Shown piece by piece: positions 36,129 to 45,727 of a stretch of 64,000 nt of DNA. Positions within the stretch are counted from its first letter, which is position 1, and every line of letters starts with the position of its first letter. The notes beneath the pieces were generated by a model that did no database searches, was not told where the DNA came from, and saw only the letters and a program-made list of their open reading frames with translations. The stretch lies in contig CAYXAA010000005.1 in NCBI GenBank assembly GCA_964462985.1, positions 62,001 to 126,000 of the forward strand. Reading direction: 5' to 3'. The stretch comes from CAYXAA01 sp964462985 (GTDB taxonomy: Bacteria > Pseudomonadota > Alphaproteobacteria > Rhizobiales > Stappiaceae). Made by a program: the position numbers and the translations under genes.

Positions 36129-36593
36129 ATGCCGTCTCAGCCTTCGCCGCGGTGGCCGGACATTGCCGGCCGGCTCACCTCGAGCGGCCACGTGCTGCCG
36201 ATCCGGATCTACTACGAGGACACCGACTTCACTGGTGTCGTCTATCACGCCGCTTACCTGAAATTCGCCGAGCGTGGGCGATCGGACTTTCTGCGGTTGC
36301 TTGGAATTCGGCATTACGAGCTTGACGCGGGGCGTTATGGCGATGCGCTGGCGTTTGTTGTGCGGCGCATGGAGGTTGACTTCTTGATTCCGGCGCGGAT
36401 AGACGACTTGCTCGAGGTGACAAGCCGGGTGGCGGAGGCGCGTGGCGCCCGGCTGGTGCTCGACCAGGCGATCCGGCGAGAAGACGCGGTGTTGTTCACG
36501 GCGAGGGTTACGGTCGCGGTGGTCGGTCGCGATGGCCGGCCGAGGCGGTTGCCGACCGAACTGGCCGTCCGCCTTTCGCCGACCCCCGTGTAG
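36129..36593 (+). CDS. ybgC: Tol-Pal associated acyl-CoA thioesterase YbgC
   Basis: 154 residues, hotdog fold. It hydrolyses short acyl-CoA or acyl-ACP thioesters. The family signature RIYYEDTDFTGVVYHAAYLK (catalytic Asp) is followed by FAERGRSDFLRLLGI and VVRRMEVDFLIPARIDDLLE. The N terminus carries about 20 extra residues (MPSQPSPRWPDIAGRLTSSG). It is the first gene of the tol-pal cluster but is separated from tolQ by 255 bases containing CtrA-like boxes. Confidence 0.93.
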   Translation: MPSQPSPRWPDIAGRLTSSGHVLPIRIYYEDTDFTGVVYHAAYLKFAERGRSDFLRLLGIRHYELDAGRYGDALAFVVRRMEVDFLIPARIDDLLEVTSRVAEARGARLVLDQAIRREDAVLFTARVTVAVVGRDGRPRRLPTELAVRLSPTPV

Positions 36594-36641
36594 CAGACAG
36601 CAAGGAAATTTGATCGAATCCTGCTGCGATTCCGTATTGTC

Positions 36642-36673
36642 TTAACGCTGCGGTAACCTTAACGCGGGTTTAA
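36642..36673 (+). promoter_or_regulatory. candidate CtrA boxes upstream of tolQ
   Basis: TTAA-N7-TTAA at 36659-36673 matches the CtrA consensus spacing, and TTAA-N7-GTAAC at 36642-36657 is a near match. They lie 176-207 bases before the tolQ start. In this high-GC DNA two adjacent matches are unlikely by chance, but binding is inferred. Confidence 0.45.
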
Positions 36674-36848
36674 TCGTTGGGATTGCGTCGTCGTCCAAGT
36701 CCCAGTTTCGACAAAATCGATCGTCACTGAGGCGCCGGACGCGCCGCTTGATGGCCGACGCCGATCCGGACTGCCGCACGGTTTCCGGCCCAATAATCGC
36801 GGCCGGCGTGGGCCGTGCGGTCCCGGCGACAAGAGGTCCTAGACACAG

Positions 36849-37556
36849 ATGAATCCGGTAGAACTCACGCAATTGGCCGCCCCGCAAGGCGATATCTCCT
36901 TTTTTTCGCTGTTCTTGCAGGCCCACATCGTCGTCAAGCTCGTGATGCTCGGCCTGCTCGCTGCGTCGGTGTGGTGTTGGGCGATCATCATCGACAAGTG
37001 GCTGCTTTACATGCGTACGAAACGGCAGATGAACCGGTTCGAGACCGTGTTCTGGTCCGGACAGTCGCTGGAAGAGCTCTACCGTACGCTCTCGAGCCGT
37101 GCCAATCACTCCATGGCGGCGCTGTTCGTTGCTGCCATGCGGGAGTGGAAGCGCAGCCACGAAGGGGCCAAACCAGCGCTTGCCAGTCTGCAGCAGCGCA
37201 TCGATCGGGTGATGGATGTGACGATCGCCCGGGAGACGGAGCGGTTGGAAAATCGGCTCCTGGTCCTCGCAACCGTTGGCTCGGCTGCGCCATTCATCGG
37301 GCTGTTCGGCACGGTATGGGGCATCATGACCGCCTTCCAGGCGATCGCCGCGTCGAAGAACACCAATCTCGCAGTGGTGGCGCCGGGTATCGCCGAGGCG
37401 CTGTTTGCCACTGCGCTCGGTCTGCTGGCTGCGATCCCGGCAGTCATTGCCTACAACAAGTTTGCTGCCGACGCGAACAAACTCGCCGGGCGAATGGAGG
37501 GCTTTGCCGACGAGTTTTCCGCGATCCTGTCGCGTCAGATCGATGAGCGGATCTGA
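36849..37556 (+). CDS. tolQ: Tol-Pal system proton channel TolQ
   Basis: 235 residues, inner membrane, three helices. Forms the TolQR proton channel that energises TolA during outer-membrane constriction. Helices lie near residues 20-45, 137-160 (VGSAAPFIGLFGTVWGIMTA) and 172-195 (PGIAEALFATALGLLAAIPA); the latter motifs are the ExbB/TolQ signature. ATG at 36849. tolR follows after three bases. Confidence 0.95.
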   Translation: MNPVELTQLAAPQGDISFFSLFLQAHIVVKLVMLGLLAASVWCWAIIIDKWLLYMRTKRQMNRFETVFWSGQSLEELYRTLSSRANHSMAALFVAAMREWKRSHEGAKPALASLQQRIDRVMDVTIARETERLENRLLVLATVGSAAPFIGLFGTVWGIMTAFQAIAASKNTNLAVVAPGIAEALFATALGLLAAIPAVIAYNKFAADANKLAGRMEGFADEFSAILSRQIDERI

Positions 37557-37559
37557 GGC

Positions 37560-38009
37560 ATGGCTATGAGGATGAGCGGCGCAGGCGCCGCATCAGGCGG
37601 GCGGGGCCGGCGTCGGGCGCGCCATAAGCCGATGAGCGAAATCAACGTCACGCCCTTCGTGGACGTGATGCTGGTGCTTCTGATTGTTTTCATGATTGCC
37701 GCGCCGCTGCTCACGGTTGGCGTGCCGATCGACTTGCCTGAGACCAGGGCAAAGCCGATCGAGGGCGACACCGAGCCGATCACGATTTCGGTCGCCGCCG
37801 ACGGCCGCGTCTACATCCAGGACACGGAAATTGCGGCGGACGAGGTCGTGCCGAAGCTCCAGGCTATCGCCGCCAATGGCTACGAGGAGCGGATCTACGT
37901 GCGGGGCGACAAGGACGCCGACTACGGAACGATCATGCGGGTCATGGGCCGCATCAACCAGGCGGGCTACAAGCGCCTTGGTCTTGTCACGCTGGAGGAG
38001 CAGAACTAG
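37560..38009 (+). CDS. tolR: Tol-Pal system protein TolR (ExbD family)
   Basis: 149 residues. One helix near residues 26-46 in INVTPFVDVMLVLLIVFMIA, which includes the proton-carrying aspartate. The periplasmic domain follows (VYIQDTEIAADEVVPKLQAI, YVRGDKDADYGTIMRVMGRI). The N terminus is basic and Gly-rich. It lies between tolQ (3-base gap) and tolA (4-base gap). Confidence 0.95.
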   Translation: MAMRMSGAGAASGGRGRRRARHKPMSEINVTPFVDVMLVLLIVFMIAAPLLTVGVPIDLPETRAKPIEGDTEPITISVAADGRVYIQDTEIAADEVVPKLQAIAANGYEERIYVRGDKDADYGTIMRVMGRINQAGYKRLGLVTLEEQN

Positions 38010-38013
38010 TCGC

Positions 38014-39036
38014 ATGCGCGCCGGCCTGATCGCGTCCACCGTCGGCCATGTGGCCGTCTTGCTCTGGGGGGTGATCGCCTTTCCGGATGCGAAGCCGTAT
38101 GAGGTAGCGCCTGTCGACAGCCTGCCGGTGGATCTGGTGCCGCTGTCGGAGGTGACGAAGCTCAGGATCGGCGAGAAGACGGCGGAACTGCGCGAGGAAG
38201 AGGCGCCGCAGCCGACCGAGACCGAGAGCCCGGCGCCGACGCCCGAGGCAAAGACTGGCGAGGCCAAGACCGAGCAGCCCACGCCGCCGACCCCCGAAGC
38301 CAAGGCGCAGCCCGCTCAGGCACAGCCGGCGCCCGCGCCGACACCGCCGCCGGCGCCGCCGGAGCCGAAGGCGGCCGAACCTGAAGCGCCGCCGCCGGAG
38401 CCCGTGCGCAAGATCGAGCCGAGGCCGGCCGAGGAGGCACCGGCAGAGCCGGCCGAGGCAGCGCCAGCGCCGGCGCCGCAGCAGGAAAAGCCCAAGGAGA
38501 CGACGACGGTCGCAGAGGCTGCTCCGACGCCGGTGACCGCGACACCGAAGTCGAAGCCAGCTCCGCCCAAGCGGCCGAGGCCACAGCAGACGGCCTCGAA
38601 CAAGGAGGAAAGTGACTTCAACCCGAACCAGATTGCGGCCCTGCTCAACAAGGTCGATCCTTCAGGCGGCGGTACGCAGTCCTCCTCGAAGCCGGCATCC
38701 CTGGGCAGCGCCAGGGGCCAGTCGAACGTGCAGATGAGCCAGTCTGAGCTCGACGCCCTGCGTTCTCAGATTGCCCAGTGCTGGAATCCGCCAGTCGGTG
38801 CCGAGGGCGCGAGTGATCTCGCCGTCCGGCTCAAGGTCTCACTGACGCCGAGCGGCGACGTCGACGCTGCGCCGCAAGTGATGAACTCGAGCGGCAATCC
38901 GCTGTTCGGCATTGCGTCGGAAAGCGCCCGGCGCGCTGTATTGCGCTGTGCACCTTACTCGCTGCCGAGCGCCAAATACGAAGCATGGCGCGAAGTGATC
39001 ATCAACTTCGATCCGAGAGAGCTGCTCGGAGGTTAG
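38014..39036 (+). CDS. tolA: cell envelope integrity protein TolA
   Basis: 340 residues. N-terminal helix (LIASTVGHVAVLLWGVIAF, residues about 4-22), a very Pro/Ala/Glu-rich periplasmic spacer (about 55-210), and a C-terminal TonB/TolA-like domain (LDALRSQIAQCWNPPVGAEG, LFGIASESARRAVLRCAPYS). It links the TolQR motor to Pal and TolB. ATG at 38014, four bases after tolR; the ribosome site is probably GGAGGAG inside the end of tolR. The same frame is open back to 37696, but that part overlaps tolR. Confidence 0.93.
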   Translation: MRAGLIASTVGHVAVLLWGVIAFPDAKPYEVAPVDSLPVDLVPLSEVTKLRIGEKTAELREEEAPQPTETESPAPTPEAKTGEAKTEQPTPPTPEAKAQPAQAQPAPAPTPPPAPPEPKAAEPEAPPPEPVRKIEPRPAEEAPAEPAEAAPAPAPQQEKPKETTTVAEAAPTPVTATPKSKPAPPKRPRPQQTASNKEESDFNPNQIAALLNKVDPSGGGTQSSSKPASLGSARGQSNVQMSQSELDALRSQIAQCWNPPVGAEGASDLAVRLKVSLTPSGDVDAAPQVMNSSGNPLFGIASESARRAVLRCAPYSLPSAKYEAWREVIINFDPRELLGG

Positions 39037-39185
39037 CAACCGGAGTGTCCCGGGTTCGGACACCCGAGAGACATTCTAGATATTTTGGAGACGATCAGCT
39101 TTCCTTTTTCTGATGGAATCAGTCGAACGGAGGTTGATCTCGCGGGTCTGCCCGAAAGTCCCGGTTCAGCAAGGAGCTCGGTTAC

Positions 39186-40526
39186 ATGCTGCTTTCGTCA
39201 ACCCCGGCAACCAGGGATCTGGCGCGTCGTGCCAAGGAAGCGCTTGCCGCGCTCGTCCTGACCGTCGTCGCCGCGGTCGCGTCGCCGGCGCACGCGTTGA
39301 TCGAGATCGACATTACCCAGGGCAACATCGAACCCCTGCCGATCGCCCTGCCATCCTTCTCCGGCGACCAGGTTGCGCGCGACATCACCGACGTGATTAC
39401 GGCGGACCTGAGGCGCTCTGGCCTATTCCGCCCGCTTGACCCGGCGAGCTTCATCGAGCGGGACGTCAGCATCAATGCGACCCCGCAGTTCGCCTCCTGG
39501 CGGCCGATCGGCGCGCAGGCCCTGGTGGTGGGGTCGGTTGCGCAGCAGAGCGACGGGCGCCTCAAGGCGGAGTTCCGACTGTGGGACGTTTTCGCCGGCG
39601 AGCAGATGACCGGCCAGCAATTTTACACAACTGCGGAAAACTGGCGGAGGCTCGCCCATATCATTGCCGATGCGATCTACGAACGGCTCACGGGTGAGAA
39701 AGGCTATTTCGATACCCGCATTGTCTTCGTTGATGAAAGCGGATCAAAGGATCAGCGTGTCAAGCGGCTGGCGATCATGGACCAGGACGGCGCCAACGTG
39801 CGCTATCTCACGCGTGGCAACGAACTGGTGCTGACGCCGCGGTTCTCGCCCTCCCGTCAGGAGATCACCTACATGGCCTATGGCGGTACAGAGCCTCAGG
39901 TCTATCTGCTCAACATCGAGACCGGACAGCGTGAGGTGGTGGGCAACTTCCCCGGTATGACCTTCGCGCCGCGGTTCTCGCCGGATGGGCAAAAGGTGAT
40001 CATGAGCCTGGAACAGGGCGGCAACGCCAACATCTTTGAGATGGATCTGCGCTCGCGCCGAACCACCCGGCTGACCAGCACCGCGGCGATCGACACTAGC
40101 CCGTCCTACTCCCCGGACGGGACCCAGATTGTGTTCGAATCCGACCGCGGCGGCTCGCAGCAGCTCTACGTCATGAGTGCGGGCGGTGGCAACGCACAGA
40201 GGATCAGCTTTGGTCCGGGACGGTACTCGACGCCGGTGTGGTCGCCGCGCGGCGACCTGATCGCCTTCACCAAGATGCATCAGGGCCGCTTCATGATCGG
40301 CGTCATGAGGCCGGATGGCACTGGCGAGCGCATCCTGACCGAGGGATACCACAACGAGGGGCCGGCCTGGTCGCCGAATGGCCGTGTTCTGGTGTTCTTC
40401 CGCGACTCACCGGGCGCCAACAGTGGTCCGCAGCTGTGGACCGTCGATCTGACCGGCTATAACGAGCAGCGGCTGCCGACGCCGGCCTTCGCCTCGGATC
40501 CGGCCTGGTCGCCCTTGCTGGAGTGA
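39186..40526 (+). CDS. tolB: Tol-Pal system beta-propeller protein TolB
   Basis: 446 residues, periplasmic. Signal peptide ends near SPAHA (residue 37). An N-terminal alpha/beta domain is followed by a six-bladed WD40-like propeller with TolB repeats (LTPRFSPSRQEITYMAYGG, FAPRFSPDGQKVIMSLEQGG, TSPSYSPDGTQIVFESDRGG). It binds Pal and TolA. ATG at 39186 follows AAGGAGCT. The 149-base gap after tolA holds small alternative hairpins around 39045-39066. Confidence 0.96.
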   Translation: MLLSSTPATRDLARRAKEALAALVLTVVAAVASPAHALIEIDITQGNIEPLPIALPSFSGDQVARDITDVITADLRRSGLFRPLDPASFIERDVSINATPQFASWRPIGAQALVVGSVAQQSDGRLKAEFRLWDVFAGEQMTGQQFYTTAENWRRLAHIIADAIYERLTGEKGYFDTRIVFVDESGSKDQRVKRLAIMDQDGANVRYLTRGNELVLTPRFSPSRQEITYMAYGGTEPQVYLLNIETGQREVVGNFPGMTFAPRFSPDGQKVIMSLEQGGNANIFEMDLRSRRTTRLTSTAAIDTSPSYSPDGTQIVFESDRGGSQQLYVMSAGGGNAQRISFGPGRYSTPVWSPRGDLIAFTKMHQGRFMIGVMRPDGTGERILTEGYHNEGPAWSPNGRVLVFFRDSPGANSGPQLWTVDLTGYNEQRLPTPAFASDPAWSPLLE

Positions 40527-40698
40527 CGGTGAACCGTTAGGGTTTTGCCGAGGCGGGGCCGCCCGTGGCGGATCCGTCGTAGAGGTTTCGCATCAGGTTG
40601 AATTTCGTTAACCACGTTTGAGAACGGCCGATTAACCAGTTCAGGTTATCGGTGGTTTACCCTGTCGGGGCACGGTGGGGATCAGGAGTAGAGATTTG

Positions 40699-41184
40699 AT
40701 GATGTACATGGGGACGGCTGTGCGCAGCCTTCGGTTCGCGGCGGTGGTGGCGGCAGGCATGGCGCTTACCGCCTGTGCGCAGACCAAGCCGGACGGGTTG
40801 ACGAACGGAGTGTCGCCAGGCACGGGCCAGGACTTCGTGGTCAATGTCGGCGATCGGATCTTCTTCGCCGAAGACCAGTCGACCCTCTCACCAGAGGCCC
40901 GCAGCACGCTCGACAAGCAGGCGCAGTGGCTCGGCCGCTACAACAGATACACTGTGACGATCGAAGGCCATGCCGACGAGCGCGGCACGCGCGAGTACAA
41001 CATTGCGCTCGGCGCCCGTCGCGCCAACGCCGTTCGTGACTATCTGGTGTCACGCGGTGTCGCGGCGAACCGTCTTAGGACAATCTCCTACGGCAAGGAG
41101 CGTCCGGTCGCCGTTTGCAACGATGAGTCTTGCTGGTCGCAGAATCGCCGCGCGGTAACGGTGCTTAACAACGCTGGAAGCTGA
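40699..41184 (+). CDS. pal: peptidoglycan-associated lipoprotein Pal
   Basis: 161 residues. Lipoprotein signal peptide with lipobox LTAC (MALTACAQTKPDG, cysteine near residue 26). The C-terminal OmpA domain binds peptidoglycan (VTIEGHADERGTREYNIALG, RRANAVRDYLVSRGVAANRL). It anchors the outer membrane to the wall. Three in-frame ATGs cluster at 40699-40710; the first has AGGAG ten bases upstream. A terminator follows 47 bases after the stop. Confidence 0.96.
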   Translation: MMYMGTAVRSLRFAAVVAAGMALTACAQTKPDGLTNGVSPGTGQDFVVNVGDRIFFAEDQSTLSPEARSTLDKQAQWLGRYNRYTVTIEGHADERGTREYNIALGARRANAVRDYLVSRGVAANRLRTISYGKERPVAVCNDESCWSQNRRAVTVLNNAGS

Positions 41185-41231
41185 GCGCAGCGCCCGCCGC
41201 ATGGCGGGGCCTTGCCCGGATTGATCCTGCA

Positions 41232-41266
41232 ACGCCGGCGGCCGACGGTCGCCGGCGTCGTTATTT
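41232..41266 (+). terminator. terminator after pal
   Basis: Nine-base-pair stem ACGCCGGCG/CGCCGGCGT (41232-41240, 41250-41258) with a partly paired loop, followed by CGTTATTT. It probably ends the tol-pal transcript before cpoB. Confidence 0.7.
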
Positions 41267-41411
41267 CCAGATAAGCCCTTTAAACTGCTCGAGCCTTGGT
41301 CGCACTCCGACAGATGTTTGAGATTTGCAAGTGAAAGTGCCAAATTTTGGCCGAACTCGCAGCGCCCTGTGCTATCCAATCCGGGCAATCGACGGCAACC
41401 GGAGGAGGTTT

Positions 41412-42350
41412 ATGGCAGTTTATCGAAGTCTGACGATGGCATTGGCCTTTGCGGTCGGACTCCTGGTCTCGGCTCAACCGGGACAAGCGCAACTCTTCGG
41501 CGGCGGGCGAGAGAACACGCAGGCGACCGTGCGGCTCAACCAAATGGAAGAGCAGATGCGGGCGCTGACCGGCCAGGTCGAGGAATTGAGTCATCAACTG
41601 CGTGTCCTGCAGGACCAGCTTCGCCGCATGCAGGAAGACAATGAATATCGCTTCCAGCAGTTGGAAGGGTCGGGCACGCGCAAGCGCTCCGACGTCGCGC
41701 CGGAGGGTACGCTGTCGCGGCCGACCGGCACACTGGCGAACGACGGTAGCGGCGGGTATGGACCCGCCGCTGACACCCTCGGCCAGTTGCCCGAAGACCC
41801 TGCAGGCTTGCCTGGCACCGGCAACGGTCCGCTCGACCTGTCGGCGCTGGCTCGCGGCCTGAGTGAGCCGAACGATGGCGGCGACACCACGGCCGACGCC
41901 CTTCCGGGGGTGCCGAGGGCCGACGATCCGGTCGGCAACTCCGTGGCCAATCTCGATGTAGGAAGCGACCCGCGTAGCGCCTATGATACCGCGTATCAGT
42001 ACCTGCTGGCGGGGGACTATGAAAGCGCAGAGGCCGGGTTCAGGCAGTTCCTGCTCGACCACCCGAACGATCGGCTTGCCGGCAGCGCTCAGTTCTGGCT
42101 TGGCGAGACCCATTATGCGCGTGGCAATTACCGTGAGGCCGCCGACGCATTCCTGAAGAGCTATACCGACTATCCCGACGGCTCGAAGGTCACCGACAGC
42201 CTGCTGAAGCTCGGTCTGTCGCTCAAGGGCCTTGGTCAGCGCGACGCCGCCTGCGCGACCTTTTCTGAACTGCTGACGAAGTACCCGAGCGCGCCCGCGC
42301 CGGTCCGGGCCGAGGCCCAGTCCGAGCAGCGCCGTGTCGGTTGTAGCTAG
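41412..42350 (+). CDS. cpoB: Tol-Pal system protein CpoB (YbgF)
   Basis: 312 residues, periplasmic. Signal peptide MAVYRSLTMALAFAVGLLVS ending near QPGQA; coiled coil near residues 38-85 (LNQMEEQMRALTGQVEELSH); a low-complexity linker; and C-terminal tetratricopeptide repeats from about residue 190 (AYDTAYQYLLAGDYESAEAG, QFWLGETHYARGNYREAADA). It couples outer-membrane constriction to cell-wall synthesis. ATG at 41412 follows GGAGGAGG. Its end overlaps tilS by 17 bases. Confidence 0.94.
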   Translation: MAVYRSLTMALAFAVGLLVSAQPGQAQLFGGGRENTQATVRLNQMEEQMRALTGQVEELSHQLRVLQDQLRRMQEDNEYRFQQLEGSGTRKRSDVAPEGTLSRPTGTLANDGSGGYGPAADTLGQLPEDPAGLPGTGNGPLDLSALARGLSEPNDGGDTTADALPGVPRADDPVGNSVANLDVGSDPRSAYDTAYQYLLAGDYESAEAGFRQFLLDHPNDRLAGSAQFWLGETHYARGNYREAADAFLKSYTDYPDGSKVTDSLLKLGLSLKGLGQRDAACATFSELLTKYPSAPAPVRAEAQSEQRRVGCS

Positions 42351-43674
42351 CAGGTCAATCGGTGCCGAGGAGGCCGATAGGCTGTTTCGGCCGCTGCGCG
42401 GCTTTCGCCGTCTTGCGGTCGGCGTATCGGGTGGCCCTGACTCTCTAGCGTTGCTTCTTCTATTGCGCGACTGGACTCACCGGGGCGAGAGGGCACCCGA
42501 TCTCGTGACCCTTACGGTCAATCACGGCCTGCGGCCCGAATCTGCAGGAGAGGTCGCTGCGGTTGCTTCACTCTGCGAGCAATGGGAGATCCCCTGCGTG
42601 AGGCTGGCCTGGACCGGGCCGAAACCTTCCACCGGCTTGCAGGCCGCCGCCCGCGCTGCCCGACACCGGCTGATGACTGCCGCCGCCTGCGAGGCCGGCG
42701 CCGACGCGCTGGTGCTTGCCCATCATCGCGAAGATCAGGCCGAGACGTTCCTGCAACGCCTCGCACGGGGCAGCGGGGTCTATGGTCTCGCCGCGATGCG
42801 CCCCGCGGACCGATGGGGTGACCTCACCGTCCTGCGCCCGTTGCTCGGCGTACCCAAGGTGCGACTTCAGGCGACCCTTGCGGATGCAGGCGTGACGCCG
42901 GTCCAGGACCCATCCAACGAAGATCCGAGGTTCTCGCGCGTCAGGATGCGCCGGCTCCTCGGACCGCTGGCGCAGGAGGGGCTGACGTCCGAGCGGATCG
43001 CAGAAACGGCGGCACGGCTCGGTCGGGCCGCCGCGGCGCTCGATCACTGGGTGTCGCAGTTGCTCGAACTGGCTGAAGTCCATCCGGCCGGCCCGGTTCG
43101 ACTCGACCTTTCGGCGATCGGAGATCTGCCGGACGAGATCCGCTACCGTCTCCTGGCGCGACTGGTGCGGTATTGCGCCGGCGCGGATTATACGCCCCGC
43201 CACGAACAGTTGGAGCCGGCTGCCGATGCGCTGTTCGGCGACCGCGATATGCGTCGCACCCTGGCCGGCGTGGTGCTCGACCGGACCGGAACGCACCTGC
43301 GCGCCTGGCGCGAGTTCGGCCGCAGCGGCATCCCCGCCACGGTTCTCGACGGCCCGGGCAGCACGACATGGGACCGGCGATATCGCATTGTCGCCGCAGA
43401 GCCTGGCCGGATCGAAATTGGCCCGCTCGGCCCCGGTGGCCTTCGGCGCCTCGATCTTGCCCGGCCCGAGGCTTGGCCGGCATCGGCGTTCGAGGCCGCG
43501 CCGCTGATAAGGGGCGAGCGTGGGACGATCGTACCGGGTTTCCCCGATTTGACCGCGCCGGAAAAAGTCACAGTTACGTTGACAGGGAACCTAAACTGGC
43601 CCAGAGGCGTCCTGAGTGAACGAAACGAGGACTATTTCAGGGGTGGCTTTAAGAAAAAAGACAGCGCCGGGTGA
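42334..43674 (+). CDS. tilS: tRNA(Ile)-lysidine synthase
   Basis: 446 residues. Converts C34 of tRNA-Ile(CAU) to lysidine. The PP-loop SGGPDSLALLLLLRDW lies near residues 33-48; LVLAHHREDQAETFLQRLAR and PVQDPSNEDPRFSRVRMR are family motifs. The start is GTG at 42334 inside the end of cpoB, giving a 17-base overlap; no better start lies close. It is followed by ftsH 105 bases later, the usual tilS-ftsH order. Confidence 0.94.
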   Translation: MSVVASRSIGAEEADRLFRPLRGFRRLAVGVSGGPDSLALLLLLRDWTHRGERAPDLVTLTVNHGLRPESAGEVAAVASLCEQWEIPCVRLAWTGPKPSTGLQAAARAARHRLMTAAACEAGADALVLAHHREDQAETFLQRLARGSGVYGLAAMRPADRWGDLTVLRPLLGVPKVRLQATLADAGVTPVQDPSNEDPRFSRVRMRRLLGPLAQEGLTSERIAETAARLGRAAAALDHWVSQLLELAEVHPAGPVRLDLSAIGDLPDEIRYRLLARLVRYCAGADYTPRHEQLEPAADALFGDRDMRRTLAGVVLDRTGTHLRAWREFGRSGIPATVLDGPGSTTWDRRYRIVAAEPGRIEIGPLGPGGLRRLDLARPEAWPASAFEAAPLIRGERGTIVPGFPDLTAPEKVTVTLTGNLNWPRGVLSERNEDYFRGGFKKKDSAG

Positions 43675-43779
43675 CAAAGTGGCGCTGGATCTTGGCAGCG
43701 CAGGTTCCGGGGCCTATCTTTCGCCTCAAGCCCGCAGTATTCCGCGCAGACCGCCGCCTTCCGCGGCGAAGGGACAGAA

Positions 43780-45705
43780 ATGAACGCGAATTTCCGTAAT
43801 TTTGCCCTTTGGGTCATCATTGGCCTGTTGCTGATTGCTCTTTTCCAGCTGTTCCAGGACCCGGGTCAGCGCACGGCGAGCAACGAAATTCCGTTCTCCC
43901 AGTTCCTCAATCAGGCGGAGCAGGGCGAAGTTCGCGAGGTGACGATACAGGGCCAGCAGGTCAGCGGTCGCTATGCCAGTGGTGGAGCGTTCCAGACCTA
44001 CGCACCTGAGAGCGCCGGACAATATGTCGAGTTGCTGCGACAGAAGGGCGTCCTGATCACCGCCCGGCCGCCATCGGAAAACTTCTCGCTGATCGGTGCC
44101 CTGATCTCCTGGTTCCCGATGCTGATCATTCTCGGCATCTGGATTTTCGTCATGCGCCAGATGCAGGGATCAGGCGGCAAGGCGATGGGCTTCGGCAAGT
44201 CCAAGGCCAAGCTCCTGACCGAGGCGCATGGGCGCGTGACATTCGAGGACGTCGCCGGCATCGACGAGGCCAAGGAGGATCTGCAGGAGATCGTCGAATT
44301 CCTGCGTGACCCCCAGAAGTTCCAGCGCCTCGGCGGCCGCATCCCGCGCGGCGTGCTGCTGGTCGGCCCTCCGGGCACCGGTAAGACGCTGACCGCGCGT
44401 GCCGTCGCCGGCGAAGCCAACGTACCGTTCTTCACCATCTCAGGCTCCGACTTCGTTGAAATGTTCGTCGGCGTCGGCGCCTCTCGCGTGCGCGACATGT
44501 TCGAGCAGGCCAAGAAGAATGCGCCCTGCATCATCTTCATTGACGAGATCGACGCGGTCGGTCGCCATCGCGGCGCCGGCCTCGGCGGCGGCAACGACGA
44601 GCGCGAGCAGACATTGAACCAGCTGCTCGTGGAGATGGACGGCTTTGAGCCCAACGAGGGCATCATCATCATCGCCGCCACCAACCGGCCGGACGTGCTG
44701 GATCCGGCGCTGTTGCGCCCGGGCCGTTTCGATCGCCAGATCGTGGTGCCCAATCCAGACGTCACCGGTCGCGAGAAGATCCTGAAGGTTCACATGCGCA
44801 AGGTGCCGCTGGCGCCGGACGTGAACGTCAAGACACTGGCGCGCGGTACTCCGGGCTTCTCGGGCGCGGATCTCATGAACCTCGTCAACGAGGCAGCGCT
44901 ACTCGCCGCCCGCCGCTCCAAGCGACTCGTGACCATGCAGGAGTTCGAGGACGCCAAGGACAAGGTGATGATGGGTGCGGAGCGCCGCACTCTGGTCATG
45001 ACCGAGGAAGAGAAGCGGCTGACGGCCTATCACGAGGCCGGTCATGCGCTGGTTGCGCTCCACATGCCGGCATCGGACCCGATCCACAAGGCAACGATCA
45101 TCCCGCGCGGCCGCGCGCTGGGCATGGTGATGCGCCTGCCGGAGAAGGATCAGGTGTCGCTGACGCGGGCCAAGTGCAAGGCCGACCTCGCGGTGGCCAT
45201 GGGCGGGCGCGTCGCGGAAGAGATGATCTTCGGCTACGAGAAGGTGACCTCTGGCGCCTCGGGTGACATCCAGATGGCGACCAAACTCGCCAGGGCGATG
45301 GCCACCCAGTTCGGCATGTCCGACAAGCTGGGACCGCTGCTCTATGGCGAGAACCAGGAAGAAGTGTTTCTTGGCCATTCGGTCGCCAAGCACCAGACCG
45401 TTTCGGACGAGACCCAGAAGATCGTCGACGCCGAGATCAAGGCCTTCGTCAACCAGGGCTACGAGACAGCGAAGCGGGTGCTCACGGACCACGAGGACCA
45501 GCTCCATATCATTGCCAAGGGGCTGCTCGAGTACGAGACCCTGTCCGGCGACGAGATCCGCGACCTGCTCGAGGGCAAGCCGCCGGTGCGTGATTCCGAC
45601 GAGGATCAGCCGCCGGTCCGGGCTTCGGCGGTACCGAAGACCGGGTTCAAGCGCGGCGAGGGCGATGCGCCGACGGGCGGAATGGAGCCTCAACCGCAGG
45701 CCTGA
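43780..45705 (+). CDS. ftsH: ATP-dependent zinc metalloprotease FtsH
   Basis: 641 residues. Membrane-anchored AAA+ protease that degrades regulators and damaged membrane proteins, including RpoH in enterics. Helices near residues 8-26 and 104-124; Walker A VGPPGTGKTLTARAVAG near 194; Walker B CIIFIDEIDAVGRHRG near 250; second region of homology ATNRPDVLDPALLRPGRFDR; zinc site HEAGH near 417. ATG at 43780 follows AAGGGAC. The C-terminal tail is Pro-rich and variable. A strong terminator follows. Confidence 0.98.
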   Translation: MNANFRNFALWVIIGLLLIALFQLFQDPGQRTASNEIPFSQFLNQAEQGEVREVTIQGQQVSGRYASGGAFQTYAPESAGQYVELLRQKGVLITARPPSENFSLIGALISWFPMLIILGIWIFVMRQMQGSGGKAMGFGKSKAKLLTEAHGRVTFEDVAGIDEAKEDLQEIVEFLRDPQKFQRLGGRIPRGVLLVGPPGTGKTLTARAVAGEANVPFFTISGSDFVEMFVGVGASRVRDMFEQAKKNAPCIIFIDEIDAVGRHRGAGLGGGNDEREQTLNQLLVEMDGFEPNEGIIIIAATNRPDVLDPALLRPGRFDRQIVVPNPDVTGREKILKVHMRKVPLAPDVNVKTLARGTPGFSGADLMNLVNEAALLAARRSKRLVTMQEFEDAKDKVMMGAERRTLVMTEEEKRLTAYHEAGHALVALHMPASDPIHKATIIPRGRALGMVMRLPEKDQVSLTRAKCKADLAVAMGGRVAEEMIFGYEKVTSGASGDIQMATKLARAMATQFGMSDKLGPLLYGENQEEVFLGHSVAKHQTVSDETQKIVDAEIKAFVNQGYETAKRVLTDHEDQLHIIAKGLLEYETLSGDEIRDLLEGKPPVRDSDEDQPPVRASAVPKTGFKRGEGDAPTGGMEPQPQA

Positions 45706-45727
45706 TCGGTCTTAACTCTTTAGGAAC

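Noticed and set aside
37696..38013. Upstream extension of the tolA frame
   Set aside because: It overlaps tolR completely and is Arg/Ser-rich. The ATG at 38014 gives a normal TolA membrane anchor.
40608..40645. Possible CtrA box before pal
   Set aside because: TTAA occurs twice, but neither copy has a TTAA seven bases away.
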